From: Collinsella sp.
GTDB taxonomy: Bacteria > Actinomycetota > Coriobacteriia > Coriobacteriales > Coriobacteriaceae
DNA length: 22,760 bases
Assembly: GCA_018382295.1 (NCBI GenBank)
Contig: JAGZQF010000043.1
Span: forward strand, 1 to 22,760
Direction: 5' to 3'
Part shown: positions 22,426-22,760 of the stretch, in pieces
How positions within the stretch are numbered: the stretch's first letter is position 1
Layout: the number at the start of each line of letters is the position of its first letter
Translations under genes and position numbers: made by a program
Notes under the pieces: model-generated
What the model was told of the DNA's origin: nothing
Database searches by the model: none
Seen by the model: only the letters and a program-made list of their open reading frames with translations

Positions 22426-22655
22426 GTGGTCAAAAAATGCCAAATATGAGTACTGTCACCAATTTAGTAGCAGCAATTTCGCTGGACACAGGTGCCAATA
22501 ATCTACATTTGTTCAAAAGCTGGACGATGTAATTCCTCATTGGTCCAATAAAATTGGCTCTCTATCGATAATAAATACCGATAGAGAGCCAAAATGACCT
22601 AAAATATATGTGACCATCTTTGCAACAGTACTCATATTTGGCATTTTTTGACCAC
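22426..22655. mobile_element. MITE-like element with perfect 31-bp terminal inverted repeats
   Basis: Positions 22426-22456 and 22625-22655 are exact reverse complements over 31 bases, beginning GTGGTCAAAAAATGCC. The 168-base interior is AT-rich compared with the surrounding GC-rich DNA and encodes nothing recognisable. Size and structure fit a nonautonomous insertion element. No target-site duplication is visible: the left flank is CCCCT and the right flank GCGGT. Confidence 0.6.
22554..22592. repeat. 14-bp hairpin inside the inverted-repeat element
   Basis: TTGGCTCTCTATCG and CGATAGAGAGCCAA pair perfectly around an 11-base AT-only loop except for one C. It may be a secondary structure of the element or a bidirectional terminator. 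Confidence 0.8.
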
Positions 22656-22721
22656 GCGGTAGGTCGCGCGCGCAGACGTGGTGTAAGAGTGTCCTGAGGT
22701 CCGTCGCTGCAAGTCCCGATG

Positions 22722-22760
22722 TTACTCCTTCTTGAGGCCGTGCTTCTCGACTATCTCGTC
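22722..22760 (-). CDS. Possible C-terminal end of a minus-strand gene, cut by the window
   Basis: Twelve codons (DEIVEKHGLKKE) read up to a TAA at 22724-22722. Codon choice is coding-like apart from ATA. With so few residues the product cannot be recognised. The 66 bases between its stop and the inverted-repeat element hold no feature I can support. Confidence 0.3.
   Translation of the reverse strand, partial: DEIVEKHGLKKE

Noticed and set aside
22656..22721. End of an IS256-like element next to the inverted-repeat element
   Set aside because: GTGTAAGAGTGTCC looks faintly like such an end, but no matching inverted repeat or transposase residues can be seen in the window.

Overview
The window looks like a chromosomal piece from a GC-rich gut actinobacterium of the class Coriobacteriia, most like Collinsella. 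The inference rests on GC-rich codon usage (Arg mostly CGC), queuosine and class III fructose-bisphosphatase genes of the anaerobe type, DUF4430 surface proteins and a C69 dipeptidase. No rRNA, tRNA or CRISPR array was seen.

Layout, left to right. (1) 1-1478: an IS110-family insertion sequence, cut by the left edge, with an AGG-rich transposase and a stem-loop-rich 3' noncoding tail. It abuts a perfect hairpin at the end of queA. (2) 1505-3939, minus strand: a DUF3267 membrane zincin, queH and queA, giving the last two steps of queuosine tRNA modification. (3) 4072-7363, plus strand: an unusual MetRS-like protein with no recognisable KMSKS motif, then an RsmB/NSUN-type RNA m5C methyltransferase. 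(4) 7388-9812: a 56-residue membrane protein (minus), an uncharacterised TIM-barrel protein that looks leaderless (plus), a terminator, and a DegV/FakB fatty-acid-binding protein (minus). (5) 10133-13225, plus strand: class III fructose-1,6-bisphosphatase and two tandem GtrA-family membrane proteins.

(6) 13264-18374, minus strand, is the most interesting block. A cobalamin riboswitch precedes a 1272-residue exported, membrane-anchored protein with four DUF4430 (transcobalamin/intrinsic-factor-like) repeats, a PQQ-like beta-propeller, a Listeria-Bacteroides-type repeat, low-complexity stalks and a C-terminal membrane anchor. An overlapping second gene encodes an N-terminally anchored protein with one DUF4430 domain. 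A B12 riboswitch over transcobalamin-like domains makes a surface cobalamin-capture system the leading hypothesis. The riboswitch and domain assignments are read from the sequence; the function is inferred.

(7) 18387-20655, minus strand: a small phasin-like helical protein and a UbiB/ABC1-family kinase-like membrane protein. (8) 20748-22327, minus strand: a C69 dipeptidase. (9) 22426-22655: an AT-rich 230-bp element bounded by perfect 31-bp inverted repeats, like a MITE. (10) At the right edge, a possible last 12 codons of a minus-strand gene.
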